Made by a program: the position numbers and the translations under genes
Source of the DNA: Adiantum capillus-veneris
Taxonomy: Eukaryota; Streptophyta; Polypodiopsida; Polypodiales; Pteridaceae
Direction: 5' to 3'
Length of the DNA: 64,000 nt
Assembly: GCA_014529385.2 (NCBI GenBank)
Contig: CM043954.1
Coordinates: 91,787,747 to 91,851,746, forward strand
The notes under the pieces: model-generated
Database searches by the model: none
The model's input: the letters and a program-made list of their open reading frames with translations, nothing else
Told to the model about the DNA's origin: nothing
Part shown: positions 50,901 to 62,484 of the stretch, one piece after another
Layout: the number at the start of each line of letters is the position of its first letter
Numbering within the stretch: position 1 is the stretch's first letter

Positions 50901-52288
50901 GTTTAGGCCCATGAAAAAACCCTAAAATCTTAGCTGTGTATGAATTCCTATGACACAAAAACGATCATAGCGTCTTGTCAGCTCAATCGAATTGGATGAG
51001 ACATGAACAATAGCTTGCCCCTAGATAGAGAACACTTTCATATCATTAGATGACCATTTGGCAGGGGTCGAGGGGGTCTCCAGGTAAATAATCCAGGTTT
51101 TGGCCACATGCCAGAATTGAATTTTGACTCCACGTGCAGCTTATAGACAAGGTCTATACACAATGTACCTAGATGGTTTCAAGGAAAAACTCAAGGCAAG
51201 CTCTCTAATAGCAAGAAATAACTCAAAGACTACAAAGCCTCAAATTTGACGTATGGAGTCAAACTGACTCCGAATGAGCCCAAACTGGATGAGCAGCTTT
51301 ATGACTATGTAGTGGACAAGTCCATAGCTTCAAAAGTAACCAAACAACTCTACACACCAAGTAGTAACAAAAACCGGTGATTTTAGAGTCCACAAGAGCA
51401 TGAAGTGGTGCCGATACAACTAAATCTTACCAAACTCATTTAGGACTTGTTTTAGATGTAATGAAGATGTGTAGGTCATAAAATTAGATTTTCAAGCAAA
51501 AAATGTACCTGGTGTTAATAATCATGATTATTGCTTTTGTGCACAACTGGCTTGAAAATCATCATTTTGCTTCACCTATCACTTGTACACACCTATCTCA
51601 TGCCACATGTCAACTATGAGCCCAAAAGATCAAGAAAATCTCAGATTTTGTCAAAAAACGCACTAAAGGATCTTCTGTCTAAATTTTTAGTTAATTGACA
51701 CATTTTTTGATCCAAAACATCCCATATCTCACTCAGAGGCTCTACAACATGTCTAGAACCAATTTGCAAGAAAAAATGTCCAATTTGATGAAAATGTTAA
51801 GAATCACGATAATTTACATTTTTGCGAGAATGAGTTCAAATTTCACCTTTGACCTTATGGTACAAAAGTACATGATGTGACAAGCCCATTAATCAAGTTT
51901 GATCACAAAAACCCAAAATCCCTTCATATCTACTGTTTCAGAGTCTGCAGATTAAATCTGACACCATTTTCACCTTGTACACTCAAATGAGCCCACACTT
52001 TACTCAGAGTATCTAAATCATATGCTCTTCAGGCCTATAAAGTCAAAAGTGCAAAACTATTGAAAAATTTTCCTGCTGTAAATAATTGCGATTATTTACT
52101 TTGGTTGCAAATTTTGCCTGGATTGAATGGTTCTGATCTTTACATGTTTTTATGCATCTATGCATGCTCCAAAATTATTTTGAAGCCAAATGGACATCAT
52201 TTGCCAGCAATTCAGACACAGGACATTTCAGAGCGGAATTCGTGGAATTTTCTAACTTTGAAACTGCATTCTCCTAATAGGTGCAATG
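50901..52288 (+). repeat. Leader of element A, 3' half, with spaced palindromes
   Basis: Palindromes of the GTAAATAATCATGATTATT type are at 51514-51534, a decayed one near 51796 and one at 52078-52102, spaced about 282 bp. The text around them matches the style of the inverted leader at 22880-23960. The left border with the F2 LTR is not defined. This is one of the expected breakpoints of the rearrangement that split A. Confidence 0.7.
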
Positions 52289-55200
52289 TAAGCTGCTAAG
52301 AAAGCAAAGAAGAGGATGACCCAAAAAGAAAAGCTGCAAGAATTGCCACCATATCAATTAAAGCCGAGTTCAGTGAAAACGGCCAAGGTAACCTACCTAT
52401 CAAAAGAACAACTTGAAGAACACAACACCACAATCTTCACCGGCAGATTCAAGAGTGAAGATGGAAATCAGGTAGTGTTGCAGATCCTACCCAAAGAAGT
52501 TATGACGTAGCCACGAACCCAACAACAAAAGAAACCAACAGAAAGTTAGGACTTCACGAATTCTACAATCAAGAGCCATGTGGAGTAGACTTCTAGCGAG
52601 CTTATGAACTATTGTCAACCATCGAAGAGGATGGATCTGTCCAGATCATGAATCAGCAGGGACAGAAAGTCAAAGTGGCTATTAACAAAGACATAGTGGC
52701 TGAAGCACTAAAGTTTCCAACTGAAGGAATGACAATGAGGGCCAGAGATAGGAAGAAAGCTGGTACATTCACAAAGGATACATCTGCTGCCACCTTCTCC
52801 GACCTTATTCTAAAGCAAGTGGAGGATCCCTCCCGTCTCTATCACCAGCACTTCCACTTCCTCGCAAAGAGACCACGAAGATATATTACTCCCAATCATG
52901 CGGTTGCAACCACCTTCATGCAGGTATTGAAGTCAACATCAAAATAAACAATAGATCATGCTTAATACATGCTTACAACACTCAAGAGCACAAAGAAGGA
53001 AGGAAGAGTAACATATCTAGGAGCTCCAAAAGTTCTTACTCGGATTGCATACCATGCTATTGGGATGGCCGATAACTAGCCGCCAGTCCAGTATCAGAAT
53101 ACATGGATAGTCACAGCTCAACCCTCTCCACCAGCCACTAGATCAAAGAAGAAAAGAATCTATAGATCAAATGAAGAATCATCAGAAAGCTCACCTGAAG
53201 CTCATAGCAGTGAAGAGAGCTCTTACAATGAAGAAAAAAGGACAAGGAGAGAAGAAATCAAGAGAAAATCAGTGGCAAACCATCATGAAGAATCTCAACA
53301 GAAAAAAGCAAGGTTTGAAAGAAGAATCTTATGAAAGAAGTTGCCAAGCTGCAGGAGAGAACCCAGAATCATGGAGTCCAAGGGAAATCAAGGGTCCTAG
53401 AACCAAGAACCCCAGGGAAGAAGATCCAAGGAGATTCGAAGGATCTACTTGAGAGAATGTATGCGAAAGCTGAGGCCCTAAAGATACAGGACGCATTAGA
53501 AGCACAAAGAAAGGCAAGAGAAGAGTCGACTACGCAATAAAAGCGAACAAAAGCGGCACAACAAATTAAACCACAACATGAACGAGGAGAGATGTCTCCA
53601 AGACCACCTTCACCCACTACTAAACAAGAAGACCAACCAATTTCTAGTCCAAGCCCTTCACCAATTGACAAATCCAAGGAAGGCGAGGAAACAAAAGGAG
53701 AAGACAAACAAGAGGAGGAAGCCAGTTATGAACATCCCAAGGAAATAGACAAAGATGAAGCAGGGCCTTCTACAACACCACAAGCAAAATCAGTTGAAAC
53801 ATCTACAAAACCTCAGGCAGAATCCGCTGAACTGTCTAAAGAGCTGCAAGCCGAATCTGCTGGACCTTCGAACTAGCCTCAGGTAGAATCTGAAGAATGG
53901 GAAACTACGGATGAAGTTATCATCCAGGTTAATGAATATGGAAAGGAGATGCAGGTGATGACGGAAAAGATGCGAACAGTGGCTCTTAGCGTAGTGCTAA
54001 AGCTTGAGAGTTGAAACAAGTGATTGATGCTCTCCAAGGCGATCTTGAAGACAGGATGAACATCATTGAGAATCTTCAAGGCCAGATCAAAGAGTTAAAA
54101 AACAAAGCAAAGCAACACCAAAGTGTCAAGGAAAAGTGACAAAAAGATAGGGGAGCTTCTCACAAAGCTATCAGATGCATGTAAAAGCAGGACCAACAAC
54201 TGAGTGAAGTAACAAACAAACTTTTGAGCACTACTCAACAGTCAGTACAAAAGCTCCAAGTACAATTAAATGTAGCAAATACCTCTTTGCAATACTCAAA
54301 GCAGAGAATCAATGACCAAGCAACACTCCTAAAGCAAATCAAGGAAAACCTAGCCATAGCTTTACTCAAGGGGACAAATGAAGTTTACAAGACCTTGGAA
54401 CTTGAGTTGAAGCTATAACAGGCACCAAGATGGGACCTCGCCTTAATGCGGGTACAAAGAGAAGAGCAACTGTGTAAAGAGATAGAGGATTTAAAGAGAG
54501 CCAACCAGCTACTGAGAGAAGGGAATATGGAAGCTCAGGAGGAGGCAAGTACCTCTGAACAATTAAATCTAGACATGCCATCACTCTCCTTTGCGGGTAC
54601 AAAGAGAAGAGCAACTGTGTAAAGAGATAGAGGATTTAAAGAGAGCCAACCAGCTACTGAGAGAAGGGAATATGGAAGCTCAGGAGGAGGCAAGTACCTC
54701 TGAACAATTAAATCTAGACATGCCATCACTCTCCTTTGTAGAAATGGAAACACGGCCAACGGAAGGGCAGACAGAGAGTTTGAATTCCAAGTACCAATCA
54801 CCAATGAAGAACAAGTGCCAATGGTCCAGCTCTCTAATGCTGAAGAAGATGCACTTAAAGAGCATATTTTTCATGAAGTGGATGCTAAATGGAAAGCGGC
54901 AATGGATTGGGAGTTGAGAGTTCTTCATTCTGTCAATGTAACACAGCTCACTCCCAACCAAATCAACTCTCAATGGCATCAACAGTCGGAGGCACAACAA
55001 GTAAAAGAAAGACTTTACAAGGATATGCAATAAGAGGGGTCAGATGCTCTCCACCCCAAATGGAGAAAGAATTGTCTCAACAAAAACTCAAGGTATCTTA
55101 TCTTGTTTACAAGGGCACTTGCATCAATTTAGAAAGACCCGACATTCTGTCATGTACCAAGGGTAAGGACATGGCAGGCAACAAATTAATAAAGAAGAAA

Positions 55201-55798
55201 AGGCCGACTTGGCTCAACTACCCAAAATTGCCAGCTCCAGAAGCAAGGACCAGCAACTAAGGAATACATGGTGAAAACCCTAACGGGCGCCATGAACTTC
55301 TTCAAGAGCCTCCTTGACCTCTCATGTGCAATGCTATATAAAATCTGCAGAATTCTGCTCACATGCATCCAAGTTTTTCATGAGCCTGAGCAAGCAGGAG
55401 CCCCATGGATGTCCTTCTTAGAAGGTAACAAAGGCTTGTGCTATGATTTGAGTGGACAACATTTAAAAGAAGTCCTCTACGGCTTCTATGCTATACGTAT
55501 GTTCTTGCCATCAAGCAATATGTTGGCATTTGAAGAATCTTTTTACACAAGATTATTCACATGATGTACAAAGATTTTGGCCCAGTAATCAACAATCTGA
55601 CAGCAAGGTTTGTTGGATATTCAGCCATAGAACTCAAAAATAAAGTCACTATCAGTGTTTGCAAGTCCCTGAGAAAGAACGACGCATCAGATATCAAAAA
55701 GAGCTACAAGCACTTAAAGACCGCCTCGCTATCCGTCAACCCGAAGACTATTTCAATCCACAAAACTGTGTCAAGGAATGACAGTCGAAGAGGGGGGG
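52289..55798 (+). pseudogene. Long pol-less ORF of element A (gag-like, coiled coil)
   Basis: It starts near 52316 (MTQKEKLQELPPYQLKPSS). Around 52540-52960 it reads GLHEFYNQEPCGVDF (via a frame change), then EALKFPTEGMTMRARDR and SRLYHQHFHFLAKRPRRYIT, a layout like the 'putative plant transposon protein' domain of plant retroelements. A basic and then a Pro/Glu-rich linker follow (53170-53880). Next come Gln/Leu-rich coiled coils (54000-54740) and a C-terminal part with VKTLTGAMNFFKSLLDLSCA (55270) and VLYGFYAIRMFLPSSNMLAF (55470). There is no zinc knuckle, protease, RT or integrase. About a dozen stops or frameshifts occur. A is probably a non-autonomous element that depends on proteins from a relative. 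Confidence 0.65.
54448..54737. repeat. Identical 145-bp tandem duplication in the A ORF
   Basis: Copies 54448-54592 and 54593-54737 appear identical base for base. They encode part of the coiled coil (EDLKRANQLLREGNMEAQEE). Because 145 is not a multiple of three, the duplication shifts the frame. Identity in an otherwise decayed ORF suggests a recent event, or an assembly or PCR-type artefact. Confidence 0.95.
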
Positions 55799-55800
55799 AA
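55786..55800 (+). promoter_or_regulatory. Polypurine tract of element A
   Basis: CGAAGAGGGGGGGAA ends exactly where the LTR begins (TGTTAG at 55801). Confidence 0.85.
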
Positions 55801-56716
55801 TGTTAGTAACAAGCTAACCCATGTAACATTTTTTGGGAGCTTTATTGTAAAAACACTTATTCTTTTGATAAATCGGGAATATTGTAGCTCCTATTTGCCA
55901 AGTGGATATTGTAATCTATGAGCCAAAGCTATAAGCTTCCACATTGTATCAATTTATCCTTAGTTAAAGCTCCCAAAACATTAGTTTTTGACCAAAGAAA
56001 CCTTGGCTAAGGTATAAAAGCCAATTTTTCAAAGCTAATTTTAAGTTTTTGGATAAGAAATATACAGCGTGAGCTAACGACGCTCACTTCTCTCCTTCTC
56101 ATGCTTCCTTCTCCCTTGTCGGTTGTCACATTGCAGTGTCGTCTGTTGCGTTGTAACCAGAGGTAAGAGCTCTACACATTGTCGTAAACATATCATGGTA
56201 AGCCGTAGCTTTTGGCATCGCCAACCCGTGGCCTAATTTCATCATAAGTAGGAATTTAAGCTAGGAAATCGCAAAATAAGCATAGGAGGGGTATTGGGGC
56301 ATCATTGCTAAGCATTTAGATGCATTCAGGGTCAAAAATGACTAAGTCAAAATCTTACTGTTGTCAATAATTGTGTTTTTTGTACTTCATCAAAAGTGAG
56401 ATTTGAGACCATAATAAGCATGTGTGCGTAGGCTCTTATATACTTGTCCTATAAGTTTTGTAACATTTGGATGTTGTTTGATGCTGTAATGGTCAAGTTT
56501 TGTTTGCCGATTAGTGACTAGCTTTTGATGACTCAGGTCATTTGAGTGTAGCTTGTGTTAGATGTGAGTTGTCTGTTGTTTTTTCAAGAGATTGACACCC
56601 TCTTGTAGCCTCTATGCACTAGTCAAGTCAGCTTTGTCCCATGGATTGACAATTATGTTCATGGTTCTTGCTCTATCTGCAATAAGATAAGAGTGAGGTT
56701 AGAAAACCCATCCACA
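55801..56716 (+). mobile_element. 3' LTR of element A
   Basis: 916 bp, starting TGTTAGTAAC and ending CATCCACA. It is the reverse complement of 24497-25406. It is preceded by the polypurine tract and followed by the target duplication TGTGG (56717-56721), which also borders the inverted 5' LTR. A possible TATA region lies around GGTATAAAAGCC (56010). Confidence 0.93.
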
Positions 56717-58297
56717 TGTGGTGGTGACCACCTTAGGAAAGATTGTCCTCATACCGAGATCATTAGAGTGAATGTATATTGTCCAGCTAATGGAATCACT
56801 CATTTGATTAGCGATTTTCCAAAACACCCAAATAAAATGGTGAAAATAATGTTGAACATATTAGAGGAAACCTCATCAAGTAGTGGTTCTGAAAATGAAA
56901 CGGTGATACCTATACAGGTTGTCACAAGAGCGCAAACTCAAAGCAATGTAAGAACCAATAATTGAGGAACCTAGAACAACAGATGCTTCTAGTCTTGAAT
57001 GGAAAAGTCAATGCAACACTTGGAAGGATAGGAAAGCACACATGAAAGCTAGGAAGGAACAAGAACAAACCTCCTTAGTAGATGAGCTGAAACAAAACAA
57101 GGAAAAATTGAGAAAACTAAAAGAAGAAGCCAACAAGGAAAAGGAGACCTTTGAGGTAGCACCAATGCCAGATATAGTTGGAAAACCCAAAAGTGCAAGT
57201 TCGGGAGAATTTGTACTAGTTGAAAAAGTGAATGAACCTCTAGATGCACTTATGAAAGCTTATGAGGCACATCTTAAGAATAAATATACTCATGAAAAAA
57301 GGTGGATGATATACCCATACACTAATTTGGAAAAGAAAAGGCTGAAGATGTGTGAAAATATGATCCAAACAGCCCAAGCTTTGTTAGAGCCACGGACAAA
57401 AGAGCCAGGGGGTTGGATCGAGGTTTGAGCTCCAACACCAGTGGTCCCACCAAGACACGATCGTGAAAGGATAATTGAGATTCCCACATCAAAATTAGAA
57501 TCCTTGAAGTTAATTGAAAGCCCAAGGGTAGTGATGAATACTAGAGATCGGGCATCTAATGGTAATTATCCTATTATACTTGAGATATACAGAGAAAGAG
57601 AGTAGCTTAGATGAACTTTGGAAACAAATACAAGAAGAAAATGAGCTAAGTCAGAGAGTTAACTATACCAACAAAGGGATAGATTATTTTCTTCCTCCTA
57701 TTGAGGAATTTGAGGCACAATCTCAAGCAGACCTAGATATTTGCTCATATTGGGGGGATATAGGATTTTTTAGATCTTTGGATAGCCAACCCCAATCTTT
57801 GAGAACCTTACCCTCTTACATGGGAGAGTATGAAGCAAGGTCTTATGTGAAGGCAGTCCCATCATGAAAACTCTCCTCAAAAAAGATGATAGACTCTAGA
57901 GGATTGATGGACATATTGTCTACACCTGTGACTTGTACCATTACGATAGCTGAGCTTCTCCAAATACAACCAAACATGTGGGTGATAGTCAAAAAATGCT
58001 TATAAAAGTTTGGTGTAAGAGATCCAACGTCACAGATAAAAGAAGGGATAAGAGAACTAGAGAAGCCTTAGCTAGATACATGACCAGTACCCTTAAACAA
58101 GGTGGGGGAGTATTGTGAAAGCAAAGATGGCAATAATACACTTCCCATTGACTTTTAAGGTGTTACAACTATGACAATTCTTGACAGTGTAGTGGGTGTG
58201 GCCATTGCAACCAAAGAGATATGGAAGAAATGGGAAAAACATGCCTTGAGAGCCACAAGGATGAAATTGCAATTAGCAGATGGTTATATGGAGATGT
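56717..58297 (+). pseudogene. Element F gag C-terminus, linker and aspartic protease
   Basis: The first codons supply GGDHLRKDCPHTE, the second half of a CX2CX3HX4C zinc knuckle whose CYKC half ends at 25412 on the minus strand. Further on are a charged linker with coiled-coil text (57042-57430) and EEFEAQSQADLDICSYWGD (57705). Then come LLQIQPNMWVIVKKCL (57955) and the protease start TTMTILDSVVGVAIATKEIW (58165), followed by RATRMKLQLADGYMEM (58250-58297). The active site D-S-G-A has become D-S-V-V. A copia fragment begins at about 58298. Multiple stops are present. Unlike F2, F keeps its protease in the usual place before RT. Confidence 0.8.
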
Positions 58298-59800
58298 GAG
58301 TGTGCAAATGCGGTGCACGTGTGCATAGTGCAAAGGGGAGAGAGAGGGAGAGAGAGCACGACACAAGATGTGGGGTGGAGCTCCCAAATCTCATTGTGTG
58401 AGCACCATGTGAGAATCTGAGTGAGAGATCCTTATTCTTTGTATGTATAAAGAATAAGAAGATAAACATGGGCCCCCAAACACACGGGAAAATCACGGTG
58501 AGGCGCACCGCCTTTACCTAACATTCTCTCACCAAAGGCTGTATGCTGATAAGTGGCGAGAAGACTAGCCTACAACTAGTATATACAAGAGGTGAGAGAA
58601 GACAGCTCTCAACCTATGCCCACTGGCTCGCTCTAGAGTAGATGAAACATGCATACCACTAGGACTAGAGCCACAATGACACTCCTCTTGCAGGTATCAA
58701 GTGATGACTTGCATGGCTCCACAATGCACAATGCCAGTGTCAGTCATCGCACGGCTGGCAACTCCCACTGCAAATGCACCAACCGCATAAGAAAGATCAT
58801 GTCTCAAGACCAAAAGGTTAGACATGAGAGACCCAAAAGCTGATGAAACATGCACTATGTGTGCCAACCTATCCTTGTCAACAACCTCAGTGCCATATGC
58901 ATCCTCGTTAGGAACCACCTGACTATGCATCACCATGTCAGCATCGTCTGGCAAAGACATATCTGATGAGAATGACTGTAAAACCAAAAAATTAGCACCA
59001 CTGCAATCACACACAGATATCTGAAGGACACTATCGCCCTCAAATGTATTAGAAGTATCATAGAACAATGCATCGGTCTATGGCTCAACTAATGTCACCT
59101 CTACGGATGACTGACAAAGTTGTGCATCCCCAGAGATGCCACTTTCTATGTGAACGTCACCACAAGACAAATGCACAAGCTGCTCTCCATGCTGCATACC
59201 AGACCACTCCTAGCACCTCTAGCTATCACCAATGATCCCCTATGTATCTGAAATGACCGCTCTCTAAGCAGTACACAATGTCCACTACTCTGCAAACTGA
59301 CGCACTAAAATGAGAATCTGACTGAGTCCTGGTACATAACGTACATCTTGTAGCGTAAGCAATGCACCGCTAGGTAAAGACATGCATACATCTCTAGCAC
59401 CCTCTATGTCATATGCTGAACCATCAACAAACTGCACACAACCAAGTCTCCCACTAGAGAAAGAGCAAAACAAATCATGACATGGCATCACGTGAAAAAC
59501 TGCATGCTCGTCTAGTAGAAAACACGTAGACAGTGTGCTATCCCAAGACACAAAGTAGTCTGAAGGTAAGCTAGACTCAAAAGTTACATGGCCCTCACAT
59601 GCATAGTCTCTAGCAGCTATCCTCATAGTAGCACCAAGCATCTTCCTCTTCCGTTGCCTCATCCGCTGCCTCATACGCCTAGAGCAATGATGCTTAATAT
59701 GCCCATCATGGCCGCAGTGCCAACATGTCACGCGATCGTGAATGAGAACCGTCTCTAACCTGAAGTGTCTCCATATCCATGCCAAAACTATGGCAAACAA
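58298..59800 (-). pseudogene. Deleted Ty1/copia element: zinc knuckle, protease, then RNase H-side fragment
   Basis: From 59800 the minus strand encodes the knuckle CWHCGHDGHIKHHC (near 59720), an Arg-rich stretch, then a copia-type protease: LLDEHAVFHVMPCHDLFCSF and LPSGALLTLQDVRYVPGLSQ (to 59285). The active site D-S-G-A is D-E-H-A. About 400 bp further on, another frame reads HVSSAFGSLMSNLLVLRHDL, SYAVG and a later HCGAMQVIT (58870-58700), matching the RT-RNase H junction of copia elements. Integrase and RT proper, normally ~2.5 kb, are absent. No LTR pair could be identified. Confidence 0.75.
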
Positions 59801-61019
59801 TTCTCAAGATCACAAGACTCTCCCACCCAAGAGCAAACCACTGTCTCAAGCAAAGAAGGTGAGCAAATGATCAAGATCACTAGCCTTTGCAATAGGCATA
59901 CATATCTGGAAAAATTTTGGCACAGTCTCCTCTATAACTGGAGCAAAAACTCAACAGTAAATTGCAATGGAGACAACAACAAATGCCCAAATGGCCAATC
60001 CAAGAATGTACTCGTATGGAATCACCTCATAAAGTCATACATAAAGCCAAACCGCTCTAGCCGGAGTATCACTCAACGGCACCACAAATGACATACATAT
60101 GTGAGTGAAAAATTGCTACCAAAATGTGTTAATGAATGAACAATGTGCCAGAAAACCATAGCATACATAACGCCTCACTCATGTGAGAGTGAGTACAAGA
60201 ACAAACTGTGTCCAAACTGACAAAACCTGTCAATGTGAGAGCCAAGCTTGATCACAAACTATGGTGAGTAAACTCCAACCACTATCCCACAAAAGCATAC
60301 ACAAAGTAAAAGCTCAAGACACCTGCTGTGTCGAAACTGGTATGCAAGCCAGAACACTGTAGAAGGTGTCCTCAACTGCAAATGGCAACACGTGTGGGAG
60401 TAGTAGACTCAACTTGTAGCTGGGCATCAAAACTGGAAGCTCCAAATGGTCGAGCACTCACAGCTCAAGACAAAAAATGCAGAGGGAAACAATGCATGCA
60501 AATCCTGAGTGCTACAAGCAATCGCAATCTCGATCGCACTAACGATGTGCATAAAATTGATGGAAAAATTTTGCCAAAATTTTGTCAACAAAACGGCTAC
60601 AAAACTAGTAACCAAAGTGATTGTACAGTCAAAACCATGAGTAACCAAAGTGCATCAAACCGCACTCCAAATGCATGCACCAATCTCCACACTTTGCATA
60701 CATCATTGCAAACACCTGCAACTCTAGTACACAAATACCTACTCTACCTATGGACTGCAAAAAAAAACATGCTCGAGGCATACATTGCCGAGCTCAAACT
60801 GCAATCACATGAGTCTCCTTGAGCATCAGACCATACAGATCATACACTGTATCCTTCCACCTGTGAGCAAACTTGCAGCCAATACCACTCTCACATTCGA
60901 GAGCAAACCATGTGTGGACTCCTCGACACACAATAAACAGCTGATGCTGAAGAAATTTTAGAGGTCAAAATCAATCCAAATCAATGCCAGGTAGAGGCAG
61001 CATGTGAATGCAGTGCAGA
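59801..61019. other. Unassigned region upstream of the copia fragment
   Basis: This should hold the copia gag start and 5' LTR if they survived, but no frame on either strand shows a known motif. A 164-codon plus-strand open stretch at 60328-60822 looks like chance: a Cys/Asn/Gln mix with no domain, on the strand opposite the element. Confidence 0.4.
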
Positions 61020-62128
61020 AGGCTAGGGTAGGTACTAAGGTCCTAGGCAGCCAAAGGATAGCGGAGGTGTATGCTTGAAGCGGTTTTTTAGGCCAAAAGT
61101 GCTGCAGGATGGCCCAGATGGGATTGTAGATGAAGATGTCCGAAATGCCAAGTCAATGTGCGAGAATGTAGTGTTCAGTGTGCTTTCCAAGCCGGTCCAG
61201 ACGGCTCATCAAACGGAGCCCCGATGCTCAAGATATTGCGGTTTAAAGTTGAAGTGTGTAGCAGATCCCCAACGGATAGGGCAGCTGGGGATAGGTGGCC
61301 CGAGCTGATGTCAGTGCATACATGTATAGAGCTTGAGTTACGGAGCATGGCTGTCTTCTCGGATCGCGAGTCAGAGCTCTGGTTAGCAAGATATGGCCAG
61401 TTGAAGATTTTTCGGGGGTCGGGTCTGTGCTCATTTGACCACATTGGAAGATGTGCCATCTGGAGTCTTTTGAGCCTCGCCAAGGTTCTTAGTGGAAATG
61501 TGCGTTATGTGGAGCTAGCATGAATCGACTGCACGTCAATCGGATATTCGGTCGGTCAGATACAACAAGATGAAGTTGGGAGCATTGGGCAATAAAAGGT
61601 ATGCGGGTGATTTTCTCAGTTTTTGATGGTCTCGGATAGCGGGCTCAAAGAAGTCAAAAGCCGGCGGAAATTGCGTAGAATGGAGCCGGGGACACAGACT
61701 TCGGACATGGATTTACAGCTCTGGAATGGGATTTGTCAACAAAGAATGGGAGTGAGGCCAAGTGGGCACCCTAGGAGGGGGTCACAAAGGAATTTTTTTG
61801 CTTGTTCCAAGGCCTTCAAAGGCTAGAGCTCTGCGGTGCCGCCATGTGGCAGATAAATAATCCCGCATGCGGGGCTCAGTGGCAAGAGGCCAGACTATAT
61901 GAGCATGGGCGTGTGCCCCCTTGAGAGTATGTGAAGAAAAAAGGCTCCTTGGGAGCTCGTTGGCCATGGCGCTCACTGGTGTGCGCTTGGCGAGGCGGGG
62001 CACCGCGCCCACGGTGTAGGAAGGCGCAGTGGCGCCCGCGTGGCGAGTTGGTAGTGGTGACGTGGCATACCCGTAGGGGGCCCTTCCCACAGCCCATGGG
62101 GCGCCGAATGTTTCAAGGAGAGAGAGGG

Positions 62129-62152
62129 GGCAATAGCGACATCGCTATTGCC
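62129..62152. other. Hairpin with 11-bp perfect stem, first copy
   Basis: GGCAATAGCGA, loop CA, TCGCTATTGCC, followed by a C-rich run. A near copy lies at 62459-62484, also followed by a C run, where one stem base is mismatched (GCTAATGCC). Confidence 0.8.
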
Positions 62153-62458
62153 TCCCCCCTTCGGGTAAGAGAGAGGTCCTGTGGAGGTTAAGCATAGGAA
62201 GGAGGAGGGAGAATCCGAGAGCAGCCAAGTGAACTGGGCAAAGACCAAAGGGCCAATTGAAGCCGGTCAAGGGCAAGTGGGCAAAGTCCAGACAAATCAA
62301 AGGGTGCAAAGCCAAGCCAAATGCAAGGCTAAAAAGGAGCCAAAGAGAAGGCTGGAGGAATCGGACAGAGAGGATAAGTCAAAGTCAAGCATGTGGAGCA
62401 GTGTAAGGTTGAGGCCATAAGGGTAAAAATGAAGAAGATAAAAAATAAAAATACCAAA

Positions 62459-62484
62459 GGGCAATAGCGACATCGCTAATGCCC
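62459..62484. other. Hairpin, second copy
   Basis: GGGCAATAGCGA, loop CA, TCGCTAATGCCC. It is about 330 bp downstream of the first copy and followed by a run of C interrupted once. The surrounding sequence is otherwise only loosely alike. Confidence 0.75.

Noticed and set aside
60328-60822. 164-codon plus-strand open stretch
   Set aside because: It lies opposite the copia strand, has no motif and has a composition typical of antisense reading.
61075-61523. Possible host gene in the GC-richer region
   Set aside because: Two overlapping frames of similar length, no domain, and a position in the likely LTR or leader of the next gypsy element.
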